Assembly: GCA_016617855.1 (NCBI GenBank)
Contig: JAECUM010033652.1
Location: 1 to 64,000, forward strand
Length of the DNA stretch: 64,000 nucleotides
Source: Megalonaias nervosa
Lineage: Eukaryota; Mollusca; Bivalvia; Unionida; Unionidae
Reading direction: 5' to 3'
Shown: one piece after another, positions 45,001 through 58,181 of the stretch
Position numbering within the stretch: the first letter of the stretch is position 1
Layout: each line of letters begins with the position of its first letter
The notes under the pieces: generated by a model
Told to the model about the DNA's origin: nothing
The model's database searches: none
What the model saw: only the letters and a program-made list of their open reading frames with translations
Program-made: the position numbers and the translations under genes

Positions 45001-46828
45001 TTTTAAAATATAAGTATTTAATGTTTATTTGATTTTCCAAACAATGAGTAGCATTTATTTTTTAAGAAATATCGGTTGCCCTGAAAAGAAAGCTTAAAAG
45101 TTACCTGAATAACAAAAGCAACTTATGGACTAGACGTCATCAATTCTAACTGTTATCAGTTTCCATCTGTAAGTTCCACTATTGCTGCTCCTGATGTTCT
45201 GGCGTTTGTAGCATTGGCTGCTACTGGTGTCCCAGTAGTAAATGTCGATGTAGTCTTAGAAGGTCTATAAGGCTTGGATCCTGAAGGTCTCTTGCTCTTC
45301 AAATGGGCGAAAGAAGTATCATACATTTCTCTCAGATTCTTTAAGACTGCAAAACTGTCATATAACAAACTAATCGTCTTTATTGATTTGCTTCATTCTG
45401 TTCACCTGTTCAAGGTTTACCTCTTCTCTTCTTCTTGATTTCTTTCCTCCTTTTTTTTAAATAAATACGTGTTCTAGTGTGTGACGAAATCATCATCGAC
45501 GATATATGATGGCGAAGGAGGTGAAGGTAGTACTAATGTGGAAACAAATTCGTTCCGAGACGACAGGAAATCACACAAAGACAAGAAATAGTCATCCTCT
45601 TCTGGAAAAATGCTTCCTGATATATATATATATATATATATATGCTGAAGATTAACGCTAAAGGGTAGAAATTCGATTACTGTTGCAGTTTAATGCGGAG
45701 ACTATGTTCAATATTTCTTCAGGTAGAAATTTGTTTGCAATCAGAAATGATACCTGCATAAATTATAATATACTGGGACCACTACGACCTTGTGTTGAGG
45801 TACAGCAAAAATGGATTGAAGCAAGTATTGTTGAACCAATAAACTCCCGACCCAAACACCTCAAAGGACTTTATTCTAACGTCAAGATAACTGCAAATGT
45901 ACATCATATTTATTAGAAACTCTGGTCGATTGATACGCAAAGGATGTGTAGACTTTGATATGACCCCTATCATCTTCCTTCTTCTTCACCAACTTGCTAT
46001 ACACACTTATCATTTCAAGAGTATGATGAATAGAAATGTTGTGTGCCATGTTACTATTCAGAATTTTGACATTATGACAACATTGTGAGTGTGAATTTGA
46101 ATTTCAAGTGATATATCAGGTTTCAGTTTGTTCTCTTCGTAAACTAATTTATTCAGCGTTGCATAGTTAGCATTTCCCATTGTTTGCTTCCTTTACAAAT
46201 CTTGCCAAACTCTCTGGGTACAAAGCACTATTCAAACAGCGATTTATATTTGTATATTCTCAATAAAGTATTCGAGTTCAAATGTTTGGATATTCGTTAC
46301 AGTTCTGTTGGTTGGTGATTGAGTGGGCTGTTTCAGATTGCTCTGTCGGCATCAGACACTTCCCTAAGCAAGCATTTAGGAAATGAATCACTGCAATAGT
46401 CTTCACTCCTTCTCAAAATTAACTCATACCGCACACTAGTATGTGGTTACATACAGCTAGTCAACATTAAAATGTAGCAGACGTACTTGGAGTTAAAATT
46501 TTATCAGTATTAATGAAGCTGTTTACTTGGAGTGGAAATGGATACGATAGTGTTTCCATTGAGATGCAGAGGCTTGGTTTAAAGATGCATACTATTTGAG
46601 GGAAATTAATCCTTTTCATGCATTTTAGGCATAGTTTTGCTTTCATTTAGTCAGATACAGAGAGGAATACAAGCCGCGGTAGGTAAAGGAGAAAACTAAA
46701 ATAGGATCAATGCTTATACATTAGTGGATATTAGTATAACAATATAGTTAGCGTATGTTGTGTGTTATTGCGATTGGTAAAATTAAAATCATGCTGGCAT
46801 TGCATAGCAGTAAGAAAGATTGATTAAA

Positions 46829-46911
<83 letters not shown>

Positions 46912-47868
46912 AGATAGAAATCCAAAGTCAGTCGTATCTCTTGTAATTTTGACTTTTACCAATTCCAATCAAATATTCATTCCAGTCTCGATTGGTTATT
47001 GATTTCGTCAGCTACATTAAAGAGAAGACTCTTCAAAAGCGTGTTCTTATGAATATATCTTTGAAGTTGGAATGGATTATGTTGTGTTCACCATACAGTC
47101 AGTAGAGGCATTAGCGAGGTGCAAAACGTTCGATCGCATCGGGCCCGCAAGTTAGGGTGGGGGGCCGTAAATTTTGGAGTTTGTTTAAAACAGATTATAA
47201 TTAAAGCAGAGTATTTAAAAATAAATTTGATTTTTAACACAAATCTGTATTTTTCTATGAATATTTCACAGACTTTCTTCAGCTACATATTAGTTATATT
47301 GGGGGAGGTTGCGGGCATTGCCACCATTTCGCACCAGCTAGCAGAGACCTAAAACCGTAGCTGATTCAGTCATAGATACAAGCAAAATAGCAAAGTGAAA
47401 GATTAGTTAAAACTGATTTTTCAAAAGTACTTCATATCAACGCTGATCGATCATTACCTTAACACAGCAACATAAACATGCGGGCATTAGTTAGGACCGT
47501 GCGTGTGAATCTTCTTAAGATGCCAAGATGTTTGTTATGGCCATTATATACAAAGTACTTTCTGAACATTAGATCCAATCATTTTCCATGGCTGCATAAT
47601 ATTTAAACTCTAACATACCCCATGTATCAGTGATAAAGAACCTAATTACGTCGAGAACAGGACACGTTTTTATAGCAAACTTTTCGGTATCTTGAATACA
47701 CAGATAATGTTAGGTAGTATTCCTTTTAAAAATACCTAGATAAAAGGCCCCTTTTAAGTGACCTATTGATTTTTCTTTTTGGATAAACCCGTTCTACTTT
47801 AACAGGTGTATAGGTGTATACATCTAATGTCATTCTGAAATTCGAATGCAATTGGTGAAATTCAGAAT
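45001..47868. other. No gene recognised; (TA)n at 45620-45643 and 46831-46907
   Basis: Mostly AT-rich. A - strand 70-codon frame at 45156-45368 is Ser/Thr/Ala/Lys-rich without a recognisable domain and sits upstream of the polymerase-like block. Frames in the (TA)n arrays are artefacts. Confidence 0.5.
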
Positions 47869-47920
47869 ATGGCTATTATCTACTTCCATTTGATATTCTT
47901 TCTGGCTCTTCTTGCTGGCG
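47869..47920 (+). CDS. Possible signal-peptide exon
   Basis: ATG at 47869 in a good context (A at -3, G at +4) encodes MAIIYFHLIFFLALLAG, a classic hydrophobic signal peptide ending with small residues, and is followed at 47921 by GTTAGT, a usable splice donor in phase 1. Reading on meets a TAG at once, which suggests an exon end. It could be the first exon of the lectin gene 7.7 kb downstream, but its phase does not fit the first lectin exon directly (that exon needs two carried bases), so an intermediate exon or another gene is required. Short, hence uncertain. Confidence 0.3.
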
Positions 47921-50079
47921 GTTAGTTATACAATTTGTCAATGAACTTAAATTCTGTATAAGGCACATCTTCATAGACTTATTTAAAGAAAAAATACTGT
48001 GGAAGACGTCAAATCAAATAATTTTCGTAGGAAAAAGAATAAAATATTTGCATTTTCATACCACGAGAAATCGAGGCCGCGGCATACTGCGTTGGCTGGT
48101 CAGAACAATATGATAGTTCATGGGATACAATAATTATTGTTGAAACCGGCGATATTAATTTCGCTTTAAGGTCAGAAAATATTTTGTCCTAAGAAAAGAA
48201 CGTTTATACTGCGTATTCAGTGCTTTGGCATCAACATAATTTACTGCTTGACAGTATTTTGCTTAATTGTTTCCTGTCCTATCTACACTGCACAAATGAA
48301 TGCATGGGTATGACAGATGTTTATTTAAAAGCGTCAATCCAGTGAATCCTTTTAAAACCGTATTTTTATTATTATCAGAAGTAGTAATAGTAGTAGTAGT
48401 AGTAGTAGTAGTAGAGTATTTGAAGTGCAGCACAGCTTTTATTATTCGAGATTATTCTGTAACATCAAATTTATTCAAGTTATAGGGACAGGCAGTACGT
48501 TTATTTAATGTTATTGGTGAAGTTGTTACATTTCGGGTGAAGTTTATTTTATTTACTGTTGATGTCGTTTATTACTTTTATAGTTGACATTATTACATAT
48601 ACGGGAGCTTATGATATTAACGGCTCTAATATGTGTGAGTTGTTTCTATGAGTTCTTGGGAAATTTCTTGTGTTGTAAGTAAAATATAAGATGAAAATTT
48701 AATTTCTGAACAAAACATGTGATTAACAATAATTTTCCACAACGACCTTTTATCGCATATACTTTACAATGTTCTTTGTATGTTTTGTATTTTATAGATA
48801 TAAAAAGTTGAAATAATCTATCTTCGGTTAGATTAATGTTTTCTGGACCAATATTTTAAAAAACCATATTTGCTAAGAATATTTCAATAATTTGAATTTT
48901 TGGATGGACAAGATTGCTATATAATAAGCAAGACAGTTTAAAAAGTTGGTATACATTTCCGGTGATTGCCGAATATTTCAAAGTCGTTGTTTTCTAAATC
49001 CAAACCATTTGGTCATTGTTTCCTTTTTCGAGAAAGGAGGTAGGGGCTGTAAGTTGTATCAGCGTTTGGTATTTAACTATTGAGAGTTAAAGTCCTTGCA
49101 TTTGTAGAACATTATTTCTTATCAGTTCCGCTAGGGTAGAGGAACCTTCCTCTATTACTGGCATTTCCATATCTACCTCCCAATTTGATGCATCTTTTAC
49201 GCCTGGCAAACATTCAGCACAGGACCTGCCTTAGGGAATGGCGAGAAAGGCAGTTGTATTGGGCCCCGCGCCTTCGATGCCACGCGCTCCAATTGACAAA
49301 CACATTTGGCATACCACAGTAACAACACCGGCTGGGTCCTGATGCTAGTGTGGCGATTTGGCCTCGCAAACTATAAGACCTGGCCTGATTAAGCAGGTGT
49401 CTTTGCAGTAAATTTCGATACTCGATTAAGATCTTAATTAGTAATTTCAGGTTTATTTCTTGTAAAGTATGTACCTGATTCTAAACCCTTAAGTGCAAGA
49501 TTATATGGTCCCATCGCTCACCACCCACCTCGGTTCACATAATTCAAAAGCAGGTTTCTACATTTAATACGAGCATACATCACTGACATGCGTACCTGGA
49601 AATTTTGAATTCTATTAATGTTAAGGCTTTCGTTTGAAATGTTATGTTAAACTACAGTACACTGATGCAAGTACAAATGTAACAATTTTGGGGCAAGAAA
49701 CAGTATCGCTCACCAAGCGTAACTCCTGTTTCAATGGTCGTCACCTTTATGCCGGAAGCTGGCTCGATGTTTGTCAAATTTATAAGCATAACTTCTGACT
49801 CACTTGTTGTCGATTGTTATTATAAACACCTGATTTACGATCATCAGATTTTTATAATCGCATTTCCTGGTTCTTCAATCGTCAAATTTTTCATGAAAGG
49901 ATTCTGGCTCACTGGCTGTCAAAACAGTTGCCATATCAACAGAGCCGAGAACCATCCATGCTCTAATAAAAAACACGACAAGTCAGAACCTCTTTCCGCA
50001 GGTTTATTCATGTACATAATTAACTGTTTTAATCTATTTTACACATGTTATGCTATAATGTTGTGAATAGCATATTTAA
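47921..50079. other. No gene recognised; (AGT)n at 48381-48414
   Basis: The 110-codon + frame at 49734-50066 ends just before repeat family A copy 5. It has hydrophobic stretches but no recognised domain. An AGT trinucleotide array lies at 48381-48414. Confidence 0.5.
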
Positions 50080-50300
50080 TAAATAAAATTGAACCTTATC
50101 AAGAACATTCTGAACTGTATCGTGTCATTCGGAGCATTCAAGACTATTGGAATATATTCAGAATATTTTAATTCTTGGATCTGTGATAGGACATTTAGGA
50201 TTACTTAGACTTTTATTCACAATATTGTAAGTGCCTCTTTAATTTTCACTTTGTTGCTTTCATCTTGTATTATAGGGAAATATATTGTTTTGCTGATTTA
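50080..50300 (+). repeat. Dispersed repeat family A, copy 5
   Basis: CATTCAAGACTATTGGAATA, CTTGGATCTGTGATAGGACA and TTTTATTCACAATATTGTAAG align with copy 2 (24420-24640) in the same order. Confidence 0.55.
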
Positions 50301-50687
50301 ACTTAAATACTTGGTTTCAATTTATTTCTGGTGGCTTTTTTATTATACTTTTGTGCATAGAAATATAATGTTGCTTTTAAAAAAATGAAATTTGAAGGCC
50401 ATAAAACTGATATAATTAAGTGGAAAATACTAAGAATGAAGACTATTTAAAGGTTATATCCTTTGACCCTAAATGACCAGTTGCATTGAGGGAAACTAAT
50501 CTATTGTGAATGCAAATTAAACTTGTTAGCAAAGCAGGGCAACATCTGATAAGAAGCAATCGTTACGTCCTATAAAGTTCCAATCTTAGAATATTCCATA
50601 TAGATGCGTTTGAGTTAGTCACCCATTCCCAGGAACGTTGCTGCACAAGAATGTAAAAATAGATGATGTTTCTAGATATGTGTTGTG

Positions 50688-50690
<3 letters not shown>

Positions 50691-50773
<83 letters not shown>
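50691..50773. repeat. (TA)n microsatellite
   Basis: About 41 TA units. Confidence 0.95.
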
Positions 50774-50776
<3 letters not shown>

Positions 50777-51041
50777 TGTATATATCTTTTAAAAGTACAC
50801 CTGTGCTTGTAAGGTTGAATGACAATGGAACATGACAAATACTAGGGTAATATATGAGATGAGAAAACAGAACAAAAATCCAGCTGGATGAAAGAAAGGA
50901 ATTTTAATGATGTAATGGTTACGCAATGTATTGAATATTTCTCTATTCACTCTGACAAAACAGCATTTGTTCTGGAAAGATTCACTCGAACTCTTTAGAC
51001 TAGTACCATGTAAGTATTACTGAACATTAAATTCGATAATC

Positions 51042-51044
<3 letters not shown>

Positions 51045-51130
<86 letters not shown>
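51045..51130. repeat. (TA)n microsatellite
   Basis: About 43 TA units, only 270 bp from the previous array. Confidence 0.95.
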
Positions 51131-51132
<2 letters not shown>

Positions 51133-51169
51133 TTATTACGACTCTATGGCCTTAGACTCAGTGACAGAC

Positions 51170-51490
51170 AAGAGTGAAAGCCAGCAAGTTTTTATAAAAT
51201 GCAAAATATAATTTAATTCCCTAAAACAGAAAGTGAAAAATTTAACATAACTTATTTTATGGAGAATGAAATCTTAGATAGTCCTGAAAGTTCTATCACA
51301 AGTCCACAGATATATAGTAATCCAAATCAGTTCGTGTGGTAATCCAAATTAGGTTTAATATATTGTGCTGATTTGCCAATTGCCTTGATGCATCAATGAC
51401 ATAATCCAAAATGTCTTTAAATGAATTCACAGTCAATCCGAAAAATCTGTGGACTTTGTGATTCCAGTAATAATATAAATAAATAAATAA
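51170..51490 (-). repeat. Dispersed repeat family A, copy 6 (inverted)
   Basis: On the - strand TTTTGGATTATGTCATTGAT (matching copy 1), then TTTGGATTACTATATATCTG, ACTTGTGATAGAACTTTCAGG and AAGATTTCATTCTCCATA (matching copy 2). It links the two halves of the family and so shows the full order of blocks. Confidence 0.6.
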
Positions 51491-54400
51491 ATCCACTCAA
51501 ATGACCACAACTATTTGTCTCTTCTGTGACTGTTGATAATGTTAGGAATAACTAATTTCCAGTACGTCATCCTATAAAAAAAAATCGAGATGCAATACAG
51601 AAACCAGAAAGAGGCTCGAATTATCCATTTCCAAAACATTCTTTTCAGCATGGTTAAATGATTCAATGAATTTCTTGCCCCTGAAGAATCTGGAATTAGG
51701 CCATCGTGGTTGTTCGACAAACCCATGGCTTGAACTGAACTCATCAACATGACATCATTGTACAGTACAAACCTACAAATATAAAGAATATTAGCATTCA
51801 GTATGTTATTTAGTAAATGACACTTTCAATCAATAATAATGAAAATTAACACACATTATATTAATATACAAAAAGTATTGATCAATGTAATAAATCAAAT
51901 CTTAGACTGAAGCAAGCAAGAAAAAAAATAGATCTAAAGTATGAATGAACTAACGTGGCCATCGTACAACAAATTCCAATACAATTCAAATAAAAGAAAT
52001 ATATGAGAATGTCAAGACCCCCAAATGTAAGTCTATATTTCATGTCAACTATCTTCTTACTTTCAAGCAAGTGATATTTGCAATCGCAGAATTTGTTTTA
52101 GGACACCCATTTGTAAATTAAAATTCTTAAAGAGAAGGGAGAATACTGTTGACATATTTTACGAGGAGTTATCTCCCTTTGACAAACAGGATATTTTCAA
52201 GACTAGGAGTATTTTATAAAGTTTAAGAGAAAGTAAAAAATGATGCTGGTAAAATGGATATGGTATAACGAATAGTTTCATAGTTGACGGCCTGAAGAAA
52301 AGGCTGTCTCACTAAAAGAGTCCCCACGTCAGAAGCTGTTCAAGACAATAGACTCTGATTATTTGTCCTATTAATTAATGTAATTCAAGTGGCAATAATT
52401 TACATTAAATAAATAGAACTAATTAAATGTGTTATCAAGCTGAGTCTATGGAGTAAAAGCAACGCCGAAAAACCACGTAAAGACGATGTGTGTAAATATA
52501 ATGTAATCTCTATGATATTTTAGTAGGGGAAATTATAAAATCAGAGATTGCAACCAACAAATGATTATTTATAAAATCCGAAAACATGTGACAAGACATG
52601 GTAACAAGTCTAACAAAAAGTAGATTTCTCGCTCATTTTATGTTTGGAAAAATGAACAATAGAAAACTAAAAGATTTTCATCGAAACTTTGATTTAAATA
52701 AAATCATAATGGATATCACAAACTTTGCTTGATGCAAAAATACCCAAATCTGAAAGAAGAATATTATACCCTCCTTTAATTTATCTTCTAACTGGAAGAG
52801 AAATATAACTAAAAAAACATTATCGCAATGAGCTGCAAGATTCGTTTAGAAAAGTATTAAATGAACATAATTTCACATAATACTAAACACCCTGAAAATG
52901 TTTTAATCATTCCAATTGAAAATATCAATACTATTCTCAGAAAAGGTAATGACCTTGATCAGCATTCTGCAAAGATTCTTTATAACCGTTGTAGTATCTT
53001 TATCCTTTAACATTTACATCAAACGATATGAAAAACAATGTGATACAATGAATGTGTTTTGTTCTATCCCATGTATTACAACTTGTAAGCAATATTCAGG
53101 TTTTGAAGGACTTAGAGTGCATCGAAAACAGTTATGTTTTGAAGTAAGAGTTCTTAATACTGTTGATATTTTTCCCTATTTATGACGAGTCATATATTTT
53201 CCATATGCTGTCATGTTATATTTTTACCCAAATTTAGTTATAATTATTCTACGACGCCTACAAAATTTAAAAACCTCACTTCTCAAAAACTTCATAGCCA
53301 GTATGAACGCCAACACCCGTAAAAATTGCAATAAAGTGTACTAGTAAGTTATACGTTCATCAGATGGTTGTTATAAATCACCAATGTTCTTATTGTATTT
53401 GTATTTCTAACGTCGTTAGATGAGTAGAAAGATATAGACGTAAAACCTTCTTGACTTTTATGCAAGTCCCTAAGTCATTTATCGTATCTTTCTCGTTTTG
53501 CATCAGATTCAATAAGATCAAATAACTTAAAGAGAAAATTAATACCAGTGAATGCTAAACATTAGGAATTAGAGCTCCTCCCATCATTTGATGAAATACA
53601 GCTTTATATTCTCTTTTTTAAAATAAGTTTAAATTCAATTCATCTTATGGATTTTGAATACTTCTAGTTGAACAAAGAAATATTGTTTTCTTCCAAAATA
53701 TAAAATTTTGATTAATTTATTCGTCGTCCTTCAAAATACATAATCATCAAAATCTATTTTTCATTTTTACTTGTTAGTTTTAGGGTGTTTCTTATTATTA
53801 ACGCAAGATAAAATTCAAAATGTGTTGTTGCTAAATTGTTATCCTTTACGAAAAGTTAATACATACCAGATTTGTTATATTTGTTTTGATACCTGTAAAG
53901 GCTTCATAATCAAATTTATTGACAAAAAGCGCAGAACATATGATGGCGAATAGTCAAATCCATAAATAGTACGTAGTTTTTTGCGGCACTAACGGATAAA
54001 ATATATCCTTGAAACCATGTGTTCGTTATTTTCTTTCACCTTTACTTAACAGAGAATTATGGTAGACTCAATAATACCTTTAGCTTGCATTTAAAACTGA
54101 TAAAGTAATATACATCTACTAGGATCGCTTTCAATTTCTTTGCGTAGTTCATTTTTGCATAAACCATCTAATTTATTTACTATTGTATTGAATATAAAAC
54201 ATCTTAAGGATGTTTCTAATTCTTCATCACGGTCCATTTGGAAAACAGAATAGAACATGTCACCTTTTGTATCCCCTTCAATCTTTTCTACTTATTAAAA
54301 ATAATTAATCAAAGAAATTAAATAATTACTAAGTTCCTTTTCACATCTATCATGTGCCTAATTCTAAAATTTTAGTTATGATACCACTAATACGTTTTTC

Positions 54401-55600
54401 TTAGCAGGTTCCTCTTGCCCTGTAGATGGAAGTGTCAAATAAGGAAGTGCTATTAATGGCAACAATGCATAAAGTATAAATATTGAATGCCAGTATCATA
54501 CATTTAAGCTTTGAATTAATCCGAGCAATAATTTCACAGTGTATATAAGAAAGCATTCTAGCAACTGCTTTACAAACTGTAAGAGCCAAATTAAATACAG
54601 GGCGTGTAGAAAACATACAGGAATTATTGGAACCAGTTGAGCCAACTATAAATGCTAAAAGATCAGTCTTAGAGAGTGACGTGGAGGAAATAAAGATATC
54701 TCCTCAGACTTGAAATACATTGCAATCCAGCTGCAGAAGTTGAAGAAATAAAATGAAACTATGAGAAGAAAAGAATGATGTAGATATGAAAATGTTAGTT
54801 AATGAGTTAAGAGCTGAAGTGAAAAGGTTGGTAGATAGAGTGATCCTCTCAAAACGAAGTTTTCTTAACTAAAAGATGAAGCATTACTTTGACGAAATCA
54901 GTAACAAAGATATTTCAGTGAAGTACGGTAATACTTAAGACAACTACCTACAATTTATCTATAACATATTTAAATAAAAAATATGATTTTAAAGAACATG
55001 ACTACGTGACCCTCAAATTGAACCGATTTTCTCAAGTTTCATATTACATCGTGACCTGTGTTTATTGACTTAATCATTAATATCGAAACTTACAGTGTAG
55101 GTTTTGAAAATGTTTAGTAGTTTGTATGCACAGCAGGCATGTACTGTATCTTATCTCATTAAATAGATGTCATGTTCCTTTATCAGCTCGTGCATTAATA
55201 TTGGTTGCAAGAAAACGTTAAGGGGAGGTACTTGATTTTGTTCGAATTTGTTCTGTTTTCTTTTTATGTTCAGATTCCATGAATTATTTATATAATACGT
55301 TTCATAATCATTTGTATTCATTGAATTTAAAAATAAAAAAAATTAGGGGATATGCAATGAAGTTCTATCTTAAATTTTGAGGTGAGTGGGGTGGCCTACG
55401 GGCTTTAACTCTGTTCTGATAACAAATATTCTGACGATGATTTAGTCGGGGTTTCTCTCATAAACGAATTTGACGACAACTGAGCCAAGATTGTGTTGTT
55501 GTAACAACTATGTTGGAGGTCACTGAGCCAGTGTATTCTCATACAAAATTTGACAGTATAATACTCATGGTCAACACGATAGTAGAAAACTATTGAAAGA
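51491..55600. other. No gene recognised; decayed coding-like stretch at 54600-54960
   Basis: At about 54615-54850 the + strand reads ELLEPVEPTINAKRSVLES and, after stops, DVDMKMLVNELRAEVKRLVD. This is a coiled-coil-like pattern unusual for this AT-rich background and may be an old pseudogene or a retroelement gag. The rest (short frames at 52916-53185 and 53771-53953) shows no domain. Confidence 0.4.
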
Positions 55601-55616
55601 GGGATCACTATATTAG

Positions 55617-56667
55617 CCATTATCTTTTGGAAGGTTTAAGTTGTCCAGAAGGTTTTGAACGTCATGGAAACCGATGCTACAAGGTAATGGAGTTAACCGC
55701 AAGCTGGGCTGAAGCAAAGGTAATAAAATACTGAGCAAGTATATATCTTTTTTCATACTGGTATTAGCAACAAATTTTATGCATCGATCTTCTTTTATCG
55801 GTTTAATTATTAAGTCTTTTGTCAAAGAAAAACGGCCTAACAACTATAAGACCAAAAACGTCAAATTAGATAAGATATTTCCTCGGGAATTTCAATTTTT
55901 GGGATAAACTAGAGTAGAATAAAAAGGTTCTGAATATTGTACGACGTAAAATTCCTTAAAATTTTGTTCTTGTAATATCAAACAATTAGTGAAAAGGGTA
56001 TGTGTTTGTCTATCACCATCTTGTACAAAGTAGTGGCGGAAAATGATCAGTGTAAAGCCAAATGTGTCAAAGAAATCAACCTATACTTTGTTGAAACTAA
56101 GACTTCGCAAGCTACGAGGACATTCATCTATACTATCACTTATCTATACTATCACGTAGGTTTACTGTTCTGTGATCGGCGGAGACCTGGCAGATATTGA
56201 AGATGCAAATGAGAATGCACTTATATTGGGGATAATTTCAAAGTTACACGGTAGGTATATGCTATAACGGACACGTACATACAAATGTCACTTACCCCGG
56301 GTTTATTGCAAATACAGATCTTGTGAAAAACGATGATTAATCGGTTACTGCAGAAGTCGTGATTTCAATTTAAAATGAAACATATCAATATAAATCAGCA
56401 TTTTTAAACATCCATTTATAAGCTTTCATGGCTGTTCACAGGTTCCACGACCAGTCTGCGTTTCTGGCTAGATGGGTCGGACATGTTGGCTGAAAATGAA
56501 TGGCGGTGGATGGGTCAGAAAGGAGCATCCCGACTAATGTTGTTCACAAACTGGAAACCGCCGCAGCCAGACAACGTCAATAATAATGAAAATTGTTTAG
56601 AGATAGAAGATGGTCATTTTAACGATTATGATTGTGATGGTCATAAAAGTTTTATATGTGAATCAAG
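55617..56667 (+). CDS. C-type lectin domain protein, three exons (partial gene model)
   Basis: Exons 55617-55719, 56160-56250 and 56442-56667 join in phase, with AG/GT borders (donors GTAATA, GTAGGT; acceptors CACGTAG, GTTCACAG). Together they encode one complete long-form C-type lectin domain with six cysteines: CPEGFERHGNRCYK in exon 1, YCSVIGGDLADIE in exon 2, and WLDGSD, EWRWMG, NWKPPQPDN, ENCLEIEDGHF, DYDCDGH and FICES in exon 3. The QPD motif is linked to galactose-type binding in known lectins, while the usual WND is FND-like here, so calcium-dependent sugar binding is likely but unproven. Such proteins are commonly secreted and act in invertebrate recognition or immunity. The N-terminus is missing. 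After exon 3 the frame meets TAA at once, or splices at 56668 to 58148. Introns are short (440 and 191 bp). Confidence 0.85.
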
Positions 56668-58147
56668 GTAATACAATAATGCTTAATAATAATACATATT
56701 AATAATAATACATATATGGGGTAATTCTATTTAAATGTACATACTTTATTTGCTCTGGTGTTTGGAAGATTTCAGAATCAGTGTGGGAATGGCAAAATTG
56801 TTTGTTTGAAGGGCTTCTACGAAAGTTTTGAAATTTTTGTTTAAGTTCATATCTAACTTAAATGTGTGTTTATATACCCAATTCATGTTCACTTGCACGG
56901 AGTTTGCTGTAACGTGAAAGACTGAAGCTTTGTTTCACGCTATCAGTCTACATGCAAAACACTCATGAGCCGCCTGTTCACATGATGCAAAAACACCAGA
57001 GACAGGACTAAAAATGTATTAGTACACGGCACACTCATCTGTGTTTTCATGATATTATATGGAAAATATGTAATATATTACAATAATTTAATTGTCTAGA
57101 AATGTTTATACCAGTGCTGATTTTATCGTTAATATTAATACGTTCAGAATAGTATGTATGTAAAGTTGATATGATATGAGATGTACGCATAATTCACCAC
57201 TTTCAATGTGTTATTCAAACACACTGTCATTCAAACATTTTACTCATATACATTTTAAAGTTTTCGACAACCATGTATGCTATATCTAGCACTATATATC
57301 TATATCATGATGTTTCTTGTCATTATTATTATCACACGTGCATGAATACAGCCATTCTCCCATTGGGTAATTTAAGCCAAGTACTTAATGTCTCTAAGCT
57401 GCAGCAAAAAGGTATATTGTATGTATTACGATCTTCATTGGCGTATATTAAACAAATACAGTATTACAGGATCAGATTCAAGAAAAGAAATCGTTAATGG
57501 ATTTAACATGACAGTTCCAAGTATGAATAGAGTCAGATTCAAAAGCAGTCCTTCATTAGTGAACAGCATACCTACATTATATAAAATTACATCTACTATC
57601 ATATTTTCACAACACAGCCCAGACCTTTAGATTTTTTAAATGTGCTCCATCACGTTTCTGAACCTTTGTTACTGTGCTATTCTCGGCCTTGGAAACCTTT
57701 TTGAATATCACTTTCTGTGATCTTTACTGTTTGTCCCTCTTTGGAAACAAAGCCGATACGCGGTTTATGTTAAAGACTGAAACAAAGTTCAAATTAAGTA
57801 AAGTATGGAGACTCCCTTCCTTCTTGACTGATCATAAAAATAGATCTAGTTGTATATCTACTAATTGGAGAAAACTCGGTTATCTTTTGCTTTGCATTCT
57901 TTATTGGTACTTATTCATTTCAAAACAGTCCATATACTATTTAAAGATATGCTGCGGTACAAGCTAGGCAGCGAAATTTTAATACCTTTATTGTTTTTAC
58001 GATATTCTGGTGAAATAGTAACGTCCACTGCTGAGTGGCTAACATTCGTCTTATTCTTGTTTGGCTATTTTGTTGTGACTGTCTTCCCTTCTTTCTCTTT
58101 AACAACAAAATCAGCAATGATACATTGAGTTCCAATTTTATTTACAG
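56668..58147. other. Possible last intron of the lectin gene, otherwise empty
   Basis: AT-rich. Frames at 57388-57630, 57674-57967 and 57865-58128 lack domains. If the terminal exon at 58148 is real, all of this is intron. Confidence 0.4.
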
Positions 58148-58181
58148 GGAGGTGTTAGGCAACGAAGAAATTGTCGGCTGA
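58148..58181 (+). CDS. Possible terminal exon of the lectin gene
   Basis: A strong acceptor (TTCCAATTTTATTTACAG) precedes GGAGGTGTTAGGC. Joined in phase 2 to the donor at 56668 it adds a short tail (EVLGNEEIVG) and a TGA at 58179-58181. In another frame it stays open for 44 codons. A possible AATAAA lies near 58780. Support is from splice-site quality and phase only. Confidence 0.3.

Noticed and set aside
50563..50838. 91-codon frame with an Ile-Tyr repeat
   Set aside because: It is a translation of the (TA)n array; the same holds for frames at 11335-11517, 29677-29960, 46820-47002 and 62775-63026.
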